From contig CAJXJK010000013.1 of the NCBI GenBank assembly GCA_913054135.1, positions 62,001 to 126,000 of the forward strand: a stretch of 64,000 nt of DNA, written 5' to 3'. This DNA comes from an uncultured Flavobacteriales bacterium. GTDB lineage: Bacteria > Bacteroidota > Bacteroidia > Flavobacteriales_D > Crocinitomicaceae. Position 1 is the first letter of the stretch; every line of letters starts with the position of its first letter. Both the position numbers and the translations under genes were made by a program. The notes below the pieces were generated by a model. It did not search any database and had not been told where the DNA came from. It worked only from the letters and a program-made list of their open reading frames with translations. Below are positions 55,449 through 64,000 of the stretch, one piece after another.

Positions 55449-56907
55449 CAGTGTCTGATATAGTGTCGCTAGGAGCCTCTTCTGTAATCACAACCGGATC
55501 AGGATCACTTGTCGGAGCCGGAGTTAAAAAGGCTTTAATATAAAACAAGGCTTCAGTTATAAAATACATTCCTTCTACAATAGATTGTCCGTCTCTGTTT
55601 TTCATTTGAACATGACCTTCAGCTTTAATCTTTTCTTCTCCGTCTTCCATCATTTTGAATCTAACCTGCTCAATATTATCAAAGGTGTGAAGACCTTCAA
55701 TCTCGCCTTCCATTGCCATAGATATTAAGGCGCTTTCCATTGCTGTCGGTGGGTTTTCTTCGTCAATTTCAACAACAGTATTACTTATCAGTTGCTCAAA
55801 TTTCATTTGAAAGTCAAAATAAAGATTCTCAGATTCATCAGCCTTAAAGTTTGTCCCCGCTCTTGAAAGCTGAAAAGCGTTATCAGTTAAATCGTACTTA
55901 AAAAATGCGCCTTGCTCAGTTATTAATGAATTAGTGATGGTATCAATTCTCACCTTTTCTTCATTGATCACCTCTGCCATGAATTGCTTCCATTGCTCAG
56001 GCTGAGAGTAATCAAATTGCATTTGCATTTCAGGGAAACTTTTGAAAGGAAAAGGGTAACCCCAGTTCTTATCACAAATTCTCAATGCAACTCCGTCATA
56101 ATCAATAGCTATTTGATCATATTCAGGCACATCTTCAATTTGTTCTTTTGAGAACCACCAAATACTGTTAAATACATTTAGTGAAGATCTCAAGCTTAAG
56201 GCAACATCCTCATTCAAAGGGTATTTTGTAAAAGGCGTTCCAACAAAGTCATGAACTGTTGTAAAATCTCCATCTATATCAATGTGGTCATAATGAAAGT
56301 CCATTGATAGTACACCTTCAGCTATTTGATTATTCACATGGCTTCTTGACTGAGGAATAAGGAAACAATTAATCTCTTTATCCTTATCAAACTTGGTTCT
56401 CAGATCAACTCTGGCAGTGAATGGCTTGGTTTTTTTATTCGCTATGTTCTTTAAATGCTCATCCATTGCAGCTTGATCAGAGCTTGCCGTTAATTGAATA
56501 ATCGCATGATCATCACCAAAAACAATATGAGAATCGTCAATTTTTTCTTCAACAAAATTCCTGAACTCAGAGTCATTATTTACAGCAACAATTCCAATCC
56601 AGACGCTTTCTTCGGCCCATTGTTCTCTGAATAGAATGACCTTTGAGAAATAATCAATTCCCGTTGGGATGTCCTCTTCTTCAACCTCCACCGTATTATT
56701 CACATAATCCTCATTATATATTCTTTGATACATAATTTCAGAGATGAAATTTCTATTGTTTATTTCAACAACAATATCTGCCTCTTGAGGGATGTAGCCG
56801 TATATCTCTGTGCTGGCATCTGTAATGAAATTCTTACCAACTGCCCATGAGATTGGAATGACAACCATTATAATCAAAATGGCAAAATATTTTTTGAGCG
56901 GACGCAT
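55438..56907 (-). CDS. Membrane-anchored protein of unknown function
   Basis: A 489-residue protein with one N-terminal helix (about 7-24) and a large extracytoplasmic part. The latter begins with YGYIPQEADIVVEINNRNF, which is reminiscent of DUF3352-type proteins that start with a 'PADTxxxLxxNxxxF' segment. The C-terminus is Pro/Asp/Glu-rich (PAPTSDPDPVVITEEAPS). No catalytic motif is seen. The 3' end overlaps the BtuF-like gene by 11 bp. Confidence 0.65.
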   Translation of the reverse strand: MRPLKKYFAILIIMVVIPISWAVGKNFITDASTEIYGYIPQEADIVVEINNRNFISEIMYQRIYNEDYVNNTVEVEEEDIPTGIDYFSKVILFREQWAEESVWIGIVAVNNDSEFRNFVEEKIDDSHIVFGDDHAIIQLTASSDQAAMDEHLKNIANKKTKPFTARVDLRTKFDKDKEINCFLIPQSRSHVNNQIAEGVLSMDFHYDHIDIDGDFTTVHDFVGTPFTKYPLNEDVALSLRSSLNVFNSIWWFSKEQIEDVPEYDQIAIDYDGVALRICDKNWGYPFPFKSFPEMQMQFDYSQPEQWKQFMAEVINEEKVRIDTITNSLITEQGAFFKYDLTDNAFQLSRAGTNFKADESENLYFDFQMKFEQLISNTVVEIDEENPPTAMESALISMAMEGEIEGLHTFDNIEQVRFKMMEDGEEKIKAEGHVQMKNRDGQSIVEGMYFITEALFYIKAFLTPAPTSDPDPVVITEEAPSDTISDTAIQ

Positions 56908-57056
56908 TAGGTAAAATTAACAATTCTGACCTATTAATTAGCTTTATCACTAAAATTTTAATTGAACTATTTCAGTCTGTTTTTGTTTTAACTTTAATTA
57001 AGAATTGAATTGTAATTGAACTAATATTCAATCGTCTAAAGTTCAAATCATATAGT

Positions 57057-57560
57057 ATGAAAATAATTAAAATTTTGTCAGTGATTGTCCCTTTGGGTCT
57101 GAGTTTGGGAGCATGTAGTCAAGCTCAGAATCAAACGTCCTCTGACAGCAGTTCAACAAATGTTTTTACAGATTCAAAATATACAGTTACTATGGATTCT
57201 TCAGAGTGGAACAAACTAACTTCAGAAGAGGAGAGAGTGATCGTTTATAAAGGAACAGAGATGATTTGGAAAGGTGAGTACACAGATAATCATGAAAAAG
57301 GCACATATTTGTGTAAGCGTTGTAATGCACCCTTGTTTGAATCAGAAAGTAAGTTTGATTCGGGTTCAGGATGGCCCGCTTTTGATGATTTTATTGGGGA
57401 GTCAGTAACTGAAATCCCTGATAAAGATGGGTACAGAGTAGAGATAGTTTGTACTAATTGTCAAGGACATTTAGGGCATGTTTTTAAAGGGGAGCGTTTT
57501 ACAAGTAAAAACACAAGACATTGCGTGAATTCAATTTCAATGCAATTTGTCAAAGAATAA
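57057..57560 (+). CDS. msrB: Peptide-methionine (R)-S-oxide reductase, lipoprotein form
   Basis: A 167-residue protein with a lipoprotein signal ending in LGACSQ (Cys at about 20), so it works in the periplasm. It carries the zinc-binding CxxC pairs (CKRCNAPLF at about 94-102 and CTNCQGHLGH at about 141-150). The catalytic Cys lies in NTRHCVNSISMQF near the C-terminus. It reduces the R epimer of methionine sulfoxide in oxidised proteins. msrA follows after 9 bp. Confidence 0.92.
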   Translation: MKIIKILSVIVPLGLSLGACSQAQNQTSSDSSSTNVFTDSKYTVTMDSSEWNKLTSEEERVIVYKGTEMIWKGEYTDNHEKGTYLCKRCNAPLFESESKFDSGSGWPAFDDFIGESVTEIPDKDGYRVEIVCTNCQGHLGHVFKGERFTSKNTRHCVNSISMQFVKE

Positions 57561-57569
57561 AAGATTAAA

Positions 57570-58058
57570 ATGAATAAGACAGAAACTGCAATATTTGCCT
57601 CAGGATGTTTTTGGGGAACAGAGTACTTTTTTGAGAAAGCTGAAGGTGTGATTTCAACCCAAGTAGGTTATATTGGTGGGCATAAAGACAGGCCAACATA
57701 TCAAGAGGTTTGCACAGGTTCTACCGGACATGCAGAAGCCGTGGAGGTAACCTATGATCCTTCAGTCACTGATTTCAGAACTATGGCAATGTTGTTCTTT
57801 GAGACACATGACCCAACCCAAATTGATCGTCAAGGACCAGATATTGGAACACAATATAGAACAGAACTTTTTTACCTGGATGCTCATCAAAAGGAAGTAG
57901 CCGAAGAGCTGGTTCAGATACTTGAGTCTAAAGGGCTAAAGGTTGCTACAAAAATAACAGAGGCATCAAAATTCTGGAAAGGTGAAGGCTATCATGAGCA
58001 TTACTATTCAAATAAAGGAGGAACTCCTTATTGTCATGGGTACACAAAGAGATTTTAG
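57570..58058 (+). CDS. msrA: Peptide-methionine (S)-S-oxide reductase
   Basis: A 162-residue cytosolic enzyme with the catalytic Cys in ASGCFWGTEY (Cys13). The family segments TQVGYIGGHKDRPTYQEVCTGSTGHAEAVEV and FFETHDPTQ are present. It reduces the S epimer of methionine sulfoxide. No resolving Cys is needed if thioredoxin recycles the enzyme. The msrB-msrA-yaaA block forms an oxidative-damage operon. Confidence 0.95.
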   Translation: MNKTETAIFASGCFWGTEYFFEKAEGVISTQVGYIGGHKDRPTYQEVCTGSTGHAEAVEVTYDPSVTDFRTMAMLFFETHDPTQIDRQGPDIGTQYRTELFYLDAHQKEVAEELVQILESKGLKVATKITEASKFWKGEGYHEHYYSNKGGTPYCHGYTKRF

Positions 58059-58070
58059 TATTTTTGAATT

Positions 58071-58847
58071 ATGAAAGTTATTTTATCTCCAGCAAAGTCA
58101 ATGAATGAGGATGTTGAATTCTCAAAAGAAGGCTGCACTCAATATGTTTTTCAAGATGAAAGCCACAGATTGGCTGGTAAAATGGCAAAACTTTCAGCCC
58201 GCCAGATTAAGAAGTTAATGGGCGTGAGTGATGACTTGGCAAATCTCAATTATAATAGATATCAAAATTGGAAGCAAGATGATTCAAACTCAAAACCTGC
58301 TGGATATCTCTTTACTGGTGCAGCTTACCAAGCTATGAATTTCACTGATTTGTCAAAAAAAGATCAGCAAAAAGGGCAAGAGAAGTTGCGTATACTTTCA
58401 GGACTTTACGGTTTACTTAAGCCTCTTGATCTTATTCAACCTTACCGTTTAGAGATGGGAACAAGTTTTAAGGTGACTCCTAAAGTGACAAACTTGTACA
58501 AGTTTTGGGGTGATAAAATCAGAACTCAAATTGAGGCAGAAATGGACGAAGATGAAATCTTGGTAAATGCTGCTTCATCTGAATACTTTAAGGCTGCTCA
58601 ACTAGATAAGTTGAACAGAGCTGTAATCACGACCATTTTTAAAGACAAGGCTAAAGACGGAAGTGGATATAAAGTGAATATGACTTATGCTAAGCTTGCT
58701 CGGGGTCATATGAGCAGATTTATTATTGAAGAAGATATAAAGACGAGAGACGAATTAAAGACGTTTGATAGAAAAGGTTTTTACTTCTCAGAAGCTGACT
58801 CTTCAGATACAGAATTTGTTTACAAAAGAGAAGTTCCAATCTTGTAA
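58071..58847 (+). CDS. yaaA: Peroxide stress protein YaaA
   Basis: A 258-residue protein starting MKVILSPAKSMNEDVEF, with LSGLYGLLKPLDLIQPYRLEMGT (about 107-129) and the FKDKAKDGSGYKVNMTYAKLARG segment, all typical. YaaA limits intracellular free iron under H2O2 stress in E. coli, binds DNA and lowers Fenton damage. It lies 12 bp after msrA, consistent with a shared oxidative-stress role. Confidence 0.93.
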   Translation: MKVILSPAKSMNEDVEFSKEGCTQYVFQDESHRLAGKMAKLSARQIKKLMGVSDDLANLNYNRYQNWKQDDSNSKPAGYLFTGAAYQAMNFTDLSKKDQQKGQEKLRILSGLYGLLKPLDLIQPYRLEMGTSFKVTPKVTNLYKFWGDKIRTQIEAEMDEDEILVNAASSEYFKAAQLDKLNRAVITTIFKDKAKDGSGYKVNMTYAKLARGHMSRFIIEEDIKTRDELKTFDRKGFYFSEADSSDTEFVYKREVPIL

Positions 58848-58995
58848 ATACATAAAATTTCATTTTTTTTCGGTTGTGCTAAGCCTTTTATTTAAAGGTG
58901 ATTAGGAGGTAAACTCTCTAATTTGTTGATTTATAAAACGTAACCCCTTTTATACTCGTCCGTAATAGTATGGACAACAACAAACAAAACACATC

Positions 58996-59961
58996 ATGAA
59001 CAAATTACTCATCATATCGAGTATATTCTTCATAGGGCAAGTTGCCAAAGCTGAGAAGCAATCTACACAAGGATACATTGAGAAATGGAAAATTACTGCC
59101 ATTGAACAAATGAATTCTCATGAGATTCCGGCAAGTATTACTTTAGCCCAAGGAATATTAGAAAGCGCTAACGGAAATAGTCGTTTAGCCACTGAAGCAA
59201 ATAATCATTTTGGAATCAAATGTCACAAGAGTTGGGACGGAGAGCGTATTTACGAAGATGACGATTTGAGAAACGAATGTTTTAGAAGTTACGTTTCGGC
59301 TGCACAATCATATGATGATCATTCAAAGTTTTTAACGGGTAGAGATCGTTATTCAAAGTTATTCAGCCTCAGCTTGACAGATTATAAAGGATGGGCTAAA
59401 GGATTGAAGTCTGCCGGTTATGCGACTAACCCAAAGTATGCTCATCTACTAATTGATATCATTGAGAAGTTTGACTTAGCTAAGTATGATAAGATGCCTT
59501 ACTTGCCAAGACAAGAAAAAGATATTCAAATCAAAGTTGATGAGCCAATTACAAAAATTGACTCTCCAAAGGAGATTGAAGAAGAGGAGCTTCATTTAAT
59601 AGAAGTTGCTGAAAGAAAACATGAACTTTTAGAGAACAAATATGATAGAAAGTACGTAAGAGTAAAAAAGGGCGATACTTACTATCAAATAGCCAAAGAA
59701 TTTGAATTAGGAATTTGGCAACTATACAAGTATAATGACCTAGGACGAAGAGATGTTTTGATTGAAGGAGAGATCATTTACTTGGATCCAAAAAGAAATA
59801 GATCGCGAAGAGGATACAATGTATTCATTTGCACAAAAGAAACTACTTTAAGAGATATATCTCAACAAGAGGGAATCAAATTAAAGAAGCTTTTAAGATA
59901 CAATTTCGGCGATACTGCCGATCAGACATTACCAAAAGGTACAAAGGTTATCCTCCGATAA
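58996..59961 (+). CDS. Glucosaminidase with LysM domains (peptidoglycan hydrolase)
   Basis: A 321-residue protein with a signal peptide ending near AKAE. Residues about 30-165 match GH73 glucosaminidases: ASITLAQGILESANGNS with the catalytic Glu, NNHFGIKCH, RSYVSAAQSYDDHSKFL and GYATNPKYA. Two LysM-like segments follow (YVRVKKGDTYYQIAKEFELG, about 221-240, and VFICTKETTLRDISQQEGI, about 274-292) for peptidoglycan binding. The enzyme cleaves between N-acetylglucosamine and N-acetylmuramic acid. It has its own transcript, ended by the terminator at 60001. Confidence 0.9.
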   Translation: MNKLLIISSIFFIGQVAKAEKQSTQGYIEKWKITAIEQMNSHEIPASITLAQGILESANGNSRLATEANNHFGIKCHKSWDGERIYEDDDLRNECFRSYVSAAQSYDDHSKFLTGRDRYSKLFSLSLTDYKGWAKGLKSAGYATNPKYAHLLIDIIEKFDLAKYDKMPYLPRQEKDIQIKVDEPITKIDSPKEIEEEELHLIEVAERKHELLENKYDRKYVRVKKGDTYYQIAKEFELGIWQLYKYNDLGRRDVLIEGEIIYLDPKRNRSRRGYNVFICTKETTLRDISQQEGIKLKKLLRYNFGDTADQTLPKGTKVILR

Positions 59962-60000
59962 TCGTGAATCGATAAAAAGAGGGTTTTTGGTTTGTTGTTG

Positions 60001-60036
60001 GGAAAGGGTTTGCTTAGGCAGACCCTTTCCGTTTTT
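60001..60036 (+). terminator. Strong terminator after the glucosaminidase gene
   Basis: A 13-bp stem (GGAAAGGGTTTGC with GCAGACCCTTTCC, one G-U pair) closes on a TTAG loop and is followed by five T's. Confidence 0.85.
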
Positions 60037-60309
60037 ATATACTTCCACTCTTGAATTCTTATGTTTCGATTCAGTTTCAAGGATTTCAATAATTATGTCT
60101 GCATAATTAATGGTAGATTTTTAATCGTGTTCTACTAAATCCATAGATTAAACAACTTGACATTTAACTAGCTGAGACATACAGTTAAATAAAATCAGAA
60201 TGTTTTTTTTGCTTATTTCCAACAATCTATCGATTTAATACGTTAAGTTTAATACAAGAAACTATTGAAATCCTATCTGGATTAACCACCAGGTAAAAAA
60301 GTTACTACC
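60037..60309. other. AT-rich intergenic region
   Basis: Between the terminator and the next gene I see nothing convincing: one 25-codon frame at 60061 and no clear -33/-7 pair. The promoter of the downstream gene should be here. Confidence 0.35.
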
Positions 60310-61839
60310 ATGAAGCCATCTACTGAACTTTTCAGTTTGATCAAATCTTTGACAAAGTCAGAGAAAAGATTTTTCAAATTGAATTCATCTTTGCAAACTG
60401 GAGACAAAAATTACCTCAAGATTTTTGACTTTATTGAAAAGCAAAAGAAATATGATGAAGAGGAATTAAAAAACCATTTTAAAAATGAGACTTTTGTAAA
60501 GCATCTGCCTTCAGAGAAAAATCACCTTTATAAGTTATTGCTTAAAAGTTTAAGAGCATATTATTCTGATAGAACTGTTAGCTCTCAGCTGAAGCAGGAA
60601 ATTAAGAATGTTGAGATTCTATATAAGAAGGCGCTTTACAAAGAGTGTAATAAGTTTGTAAGACGAGCAAAGGCTCTTGCGAAGGATTACGAGAAGTTTT
60701 ACTATTGGTTTGAGTTGATCAACTGGGAGAAAAAATTGTTAGAAGAAGCCTATGAATCTGGCGTCTTTAATCAAGATTTAGATGAGTTGATTAAAGAAGA
60801 AACTGAAGTGATTGAAAAGCTGAGAAACTTAGCTGAGTATCACATTCTTTATTCTAAGATCAACTACATCTTTAGATCAGGTGGATTTACAAGAAACGAG
60901 AAAGAGAGAGAAGTAGTAGCTGAGATCGCAGACTATCATTTAATTAAAGGTAAGAATACCGCGATTTCAACTAGAGCAACTACCATCTGCTATTATATTA
61001 AAGGATTGTGTGCGGCTTCAATTAGAGATTACGAAGATGCCTTGGTCAATTTTAAGAAGGCTAAATCTGTAATGGATAGTAACCCTAAAATTAAATCAGA
61101 TCTTCAAACCAGATATATCTACACATTGAGCTTCTTATTGCACTGTTACATTGATAGCTATAAATTTGAAAAAGCTGATGAGTTGATTTCTCAATTATTA
61201 GAGCTTGAAACACAGAAAACATATAATTCTTTAGATTCAAAAGTTCGTCTCTTTACCTCTAGGTTCATTGGACAAATGCAGCTTTATAATCGCCAAGGTA
61301 ATTTCAAAAAAACACTTGAATTGGTTCCTCAAATTGAAGAAGGTTTAGCTCGTTTTGAAGATAAAATTAATAAAGAAAAGAAGCTACTCTTTACTTATAG
61401 TACTGCCTATGCCTACTTCGGAATGGGAGAGTACAGAACAGCCTTGAAGTTCATTAATGAAGTGTTAAACGACAATGAAAAAATGTTGCGTCAAGATGTT
61501 TATTCGTTTGCACGTATTTTCAATCTGGTCATTCACTTTGAATTGAATAATCATGATTTCTTAGAGTACGATATGAAGTCAACTGCTCGTTATTTGAATA
61601 AGCATGATAAGGATTACGAAGTTGAGAAGTTGTTTATGAAAGAGATGCGATCATTGGCTAGAATCAATTCTGACGCCGAGCAGAGAGCTATTTTCGAAAA
61701 CTTTGATACCAAGCTCGCTAAGCTCTTGAAAATTGATAGAGAGAACGTAATATTAGAATACTTTGATTTACGAGCTTGGATTACTTCTAAGCTTGAAAAT
61801 GTTTCGCTAGAATCTGCCATTAAGAATTTGGTGAAGTAA
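60310..61839 (+). CDS. Helical TPR-like protein of unknown function
   Basis: A 509-residue, fully alpha-helical cytosolic protein. The N-terminus (KPSTELFSLIKSLTKSEKRFFKL) is a recurring start among Bacteroidota proteins of this size. From about 120 onwards the sequence has TPR-like helix pairs (ALVNFKKAKSVMDSNP, AYAYFGMGEYRTALKFINE). No catalytic motif is present; protein-protein interaction is the likely role. It is convergent with the lipocalin-like gene, 1 bp apart. Confidence 0.65.
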   Translation: MKPSTELFSLIKSLTKSEKRFFKLNSSLQTGDKNYLKIFDFIEKQKKYDEEELKNHFKNETFVKHLPSEKNHLYKLLLKSLRAYYSDRTVSSQLKQEIKNVEILYKKALYKECNKFVRRAKALAKDYEKFYYWFELINWEKKLLEEAYESGVFNQDLDELIKEETEVIEKLRNLAEYHILYSKINYIFRSGGFTRNEKEREVVAEIADYHLIKGKNTAISTRATTICYYIKGLCAASIRDYEDALVNFKKAKSVMDSNPKIKSDLQTRYIYTLSFLLHCYIDSYKFEKADELISQLLELETQKTYNSLDSKVRLFTSRFIGQMQLYNRQGNFKKTLELVPQIEEGLARFEDKINKEKKLLFTYSTAYAYFGMGEYRTALKFINEVLNDNEKMLRQDVYSFARIFNLVIHFELNNHDFLEYDMKSTARYLNKHDKDYEVEKLFMKEMRSLARINSDAEQRAIFENFDTKLAKLLKIDRENVILEYFDLRAWITSKLENVSLESAIKNLVK

Positions 61840-61840
61840 T

Positions 61841-62203
61841 TTAGTCTTCATATCTCTTCTGATAGAAGGTCGTTCCTTCCCCAAAAAGAATAAGCGTTGA
61901 ATCCGTAAGTTCTTTGATAAATAGCCGGCTGGTAGAGTCTTCATACCTATTGAGAAGAAGAGTGTCTTCATTTGATGACAGAGCCCATGTTCCTAGATGT
62001 TCAACTCCTTCAGTCGTGAAGCCAGGACTGAAATTACCATTTTCATCAAATGTTTGCATTCCACTGGTCTTCATTGGTTCGTTGCCCTCAAATTGTACTT
62101 TTTCTATGCTCCAAGTACCAATTATTGAGGGTTCTACTTGACAAGAAGTCATCAAGCAAATTAGGGCAACCGAAATCTTAAATCGTTTTGTCATGTTTTG
62201 CAT
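61841..62203 (-). CDS. Lipocalin-like lipoprotein
   Basis: A 120-residue protein. A second ATG three codons in (62194) is the likelier start, because it gives a normal lipoprotein signal (KRFKISVALICLMTSC). The mature part starts IIGTWSIEKVQF, continues with FDENGNF and GTWALSSNEDTLLLN and ends with FYQKR, matching the small lipocalin-like domains of Bacteroidota lipoproteins. Ligand unknown. It lies 3 bp after ribB. Confidence 0.7.
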   Translation of the reverse strand: MQNMTKRFKISVALICLMTSCQVEPSIIGTWSIEKVQFEGNEPMKTSGMQTFDENGNFSPGFTTEGVEHLGTWALSSNEDTLLLNRYEDSTSRLFIKELTDSTLILFGEGTTFYQKRYED

Positions 62204-62206
62204 TTA

Positions 62207-63325
62207 TCAACCAAAAGGTACCACTTCAGTGAGCTCCAATCCGTACTGATTAATAACAGTGTCGTTCACTGTTGCTGAGTTTGAAATTAAGCGCAACTTA
62301 TTCACTCCAAAGTGAAGTAAAATCTGAGCACCAATTCCGTAATCTTTTTTGTCACCTTTATTTTTAGGTTGATCTTTGTACGACTTCAGCTTCTCTATAA
62401 TTCCAACTTCTTTTCCTTTTTGTTGAATGAAAATCAAGATTCCTTTTCCTTCTTTTTCAATCATCTTTAAAGAGGCACTTAAATTAGACTGCTTGTCAGA
62501 TCTCACTGCATCTAATAAGTTGTGATTAAATGATGAAGACTCAACTCTTACTAAAACTGGCTCATCTGCTGACCAATCACCTTTTACTATTGCTAAATGC
62601 TCTTCGTCTGAAGTGGTTTGTTTGAAAGCGATTAATTTAAAATCTCCCCAAAGGGTTTTTAAATCCGTCTCTACCATTTTCTCAATTAGTGATTCTGTTC
62701 GCATTCTATATGCAATCAGCTCAGCAATCGAAATCATTTTTAAATCAAACTTCTTCGCAATCTCTAATAGGTCAGGAACTCTAGCCATTGAACCATCTTC
62801 GTTCATGATTTCAACAATCACTCCCGCAGGTTCAAATCCAGCCATTTTTGAAAGGTCAATTGCCGCTTCCGTATGTCCTGCTCTTCTTAAAACACCACCT
62901 TTCTTCGCTCTTAGCGGAAAAATGTGTCCTGGTTTTCCTAATTCTTCAGGATTAATATTCGGATCAATTAAAGCTTGAACTGTCTTAGCTCTGTCGGTAA
63001 CAGAAATACCGGTTGTGCATCCATGACCAATAAGGTCAATTGATACGGTAAAAGGCGTTTCGTATGCGGCACTGTTTGATTGTACCATCATCTCTAAACC
63101 TAATCTATCACACTCTTCTTCAATTAAGGGTGCACAAATCAATCCTCTACCATGCGTAGCCATGAAGTTTATAACTTCTGGTGTTGCATTTCTTGCAGCT
63201 GTTAAAAAATCACCTTCGTTTTCACGATCTTCGTCATCAACGACTATGATTACTTTTCCAGCTTTAATGTCGGCTACAGCCTCTTCAATAGTGTTCAGTT
63301 TAACTTCCATTTCAACAGTTTCCAT
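62207..63325 (-). CDS. ribB: 3,4-dihydroxy-2-butanone-4-phosphate synthase with degenerate GTP cyclohydrolase II-like domain
   Basis: A 372-residue protein. Residues 1-205 are an intact DHBP synthase (DDEDRENEGD at 30-39 for substrate and Mg2+, TTGIS at 104-108, AGHTEAAID at 149-157), which makes the four-carbon unit of riboflavin from ribulose 5-phosphate. Residues about 215-372 follow GTP cyclohydrolase II, but the zinc ligands Cys-x10-Cys-x-Cys are replaced by Ser265, Ser276 and Lys278. The second domain is therefore probably inactive, and a separate ribA would be needed. It starts 4 bp after a TATTTTTG -7-like element on the minus strand. Confidence 0.88.
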   Translation of the reverse strand: METVEMEVKLNTIEEAVADIKAGKVIIVVDDEDRENEGDFLTAARNATPEVINFMATHGRGLICAPLIEEECDRLGLEMMVQSNSAAYETPFTVSIDLIGHGCTTGISVTDRAKTVQALIDPNINPEELGKPGHIFPLRAKKGGVLRRAGHTEAAIDLSKMAGFEPAGVIVEIMNEDGSMARVPDLLEIAKKFDLKMISIAELIAYRMRTESLIEKMVETDLKTLWGDFKLIAFKQTTSDEEHLAIVKGDWSADEPVLVRVESSSFNHNLLDAVRSDKQSNLSASLKMIEKEGKGILIFIQQKGKEVGIIEKLKSYKDQPKNKGDKKDYGIGAQILLHFGVNKLRLISNSATVNDTVINQYGLELTEVVPFG

Positions 63326-63433
63326 GGTACAAAAATACGCTTTTTGTAATAACCGCCTTAATTAGATTTTGTTTCATAAACGAAAATTTAATCTTTATTG
63401 TAATCCAAATAAAAAGTAGAAGTGATAGAATGA

Positions 63434-64000
63434 TTAAGACAATAGCTTTTCAAGTTTAGCAACAGATTGTTGCCAGCTAAATTTTGACTTCACATATTCT
63501 TTTCCAGCCTGAGAAATGGAGTTGTACAAATTCTCGTTCTCTAGTAAGTTTGTGATATGTTTCTTGAACCCTTCAGCATTATCGGCAATTAGAATCTCTT
63601 TATTCTCTTCAGCTTTCAAGGCGTTATTTGCAAGAGGAGTTGTGACTACCGGCAATCCCATTGCCATGGCTTCTAAAAGTTTGTTCTGTAGCCCGGTTCC
63701 AATGAACAGGGGGGCAACAAATACTTTTGCAGATGCATAAGAGTCTCTAATGTCATCTACCCAGCCAGTTACTTCAACTTGCTTGTTCTTTTTTAAATCA
63801 AGAATTCGTTGATGAGGAGACGCTCCTGATATTTTAATAGAACTCTTGGGTAATAGCGGTGAGATATCGTTTGATATGAACTCAGAGCACTCAATATTTG
63901 GAGGGTAGTTCATGTTCCCTGTAAATAGGAGGTCATGTGTTTTGCCTTCAGTACTCTCGTAATCGAAAAAATCTTCGGCTATTCCATTCTCAATGACTTC
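63434..64000 (-). CDS. Glycosyltransferase family 4 (C-terminal part, 5' end beyond the window)
   Basis: The frame is open to the edge of the window. It includes DLLFTGNMNYPPN before the first internal Met and the donor-binding half of a GT-B enzyme: VTGWVDDIRDSYASAKVFVAPL and GTGLQNKLLEAMAMGLPVVTTPLAN, the E-x7-E-like motif that binds the nucleotide sugar. It should add a sugar in surface polysaccharide synthesis. Fewer than 190 residues are visible, so the exact family and substrate cannot be judged. Confidence 0.85.
   Translation of the reverse strand, partial: EVIENGIAEDFFDYESTEGKTHDLLFTGNMNYPPNIECSEFISNDISPLLPKSSIKISGASPHQRILDLKKNKQVEVTGWVDDIRDSYASAKVFVAPLFIGTGLQNKLLEAMAMGLPVVTTPLANNALKAEENKEILIADNAEGFKKHITNLLENENLYNSISQAGKEYVKSKFSWQQSVAKLEKLLS

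Noticed and set aside
60061-60138. 25-codon frame between the glucosaminidase and the helical protein
   Set aside because: Too short, no signal or motif, no promoter or neighbour logic.

Overview
This is a low-GC, gene-dense stretch of a Bacteroidota chromosome, most likely Flavobacteriia (a Cryomorphaceae- or Crocinitomicaceae-like marine or freshwater lineage is a guess). The evidence is several proteins with type IX secretion (T9SS) C-terminal sorting domains, including one gliding-motility-type domain, an RteC regulator next to an IntDOT-like integrase, a WbqC protein, several SPOR-like proteins, and promoters of the Bacteroidota form TTTG-N19-TAnnTTTG with almost no Shine-Dalgarno sequences.

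Positions 1-23,800 form a metal-handling genomic island that ends at a tRNA-Arg(ACG) gene (23801-23874, minus strand). The left module (plus strand) carries the end of a CusA-TolC fusion pump, its CusB adaptor, a tiny His/Asp-rich lipoprotein, an isoprenylcysteine-methyltransferase-like membrane protein, a ZntA-type Zn/Cd ATPase and a saccharopine-dehydrogenase-like protein. The right module (minus strand, about 12.4 kb, operon-like) carries HYC_CC_PP, CusA, TolC, CopA, CusB (with DUF3347), a UspA-like protein, a di-haem peroxidase, MerTP and a GDCCVYCSYG protein. It is followed on the plus strand by an MbnP-MbnH pair (copper protein plus di-haem tryptophan-modifying enzyme), in which MbnP carries a T9SS tail. 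rteC and a tyrosine integrase close the island. A 38-bp copy of the 3' end of rteC sits at 6499-6536, exactly between the two modules, suggesting that two rteC-linked islands were stacked by recombination. No metal-responsive regulator and no MerA reductase are visible.

From 24 kb on the window looks like ordinary core and lineage-specific chromosome. It holds a secreted SPOR-like protein with an M14-like putative zinc peptidase, a 962-residue T9SS type B surface protein, a Tet-like MFS exporter, an outer-membrane/TSP3/SPOR-like protein, a TPR-PD40 protein, an EI24 membrane protein, a VWA-like membrane protein with a small lipoprotein, and a 1168-residue secreted amidase with a CUB-like domain and a T9SS tail. 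A GNAT acetyltransferase, a large BNR/sortilin-like propeller protein, WbqC, LepB and DapB follow.

The last 15 kb carry EttA, a lipoprotein and a beta-barrel protein, a PLP-dependent cystathionine beta-synthase/cysteine synthase with CBS domains, a BtuF-like binding protein, MsrB-MsrA-YaaA (oxidative damage repair and peroxide stress), a glucosaminidase with LysM domains, a helical repeat protein, a lipocalin-like lipoprotein, RibB with a GTP cyclohydrolase II-like domain that has lost its zinc cysteines, and the C-terminal part of a glycosyltransferase running off the right edge.

All calls were made by reading the sequence; no database search was run. Residue positions are counted by hand and are approximate.
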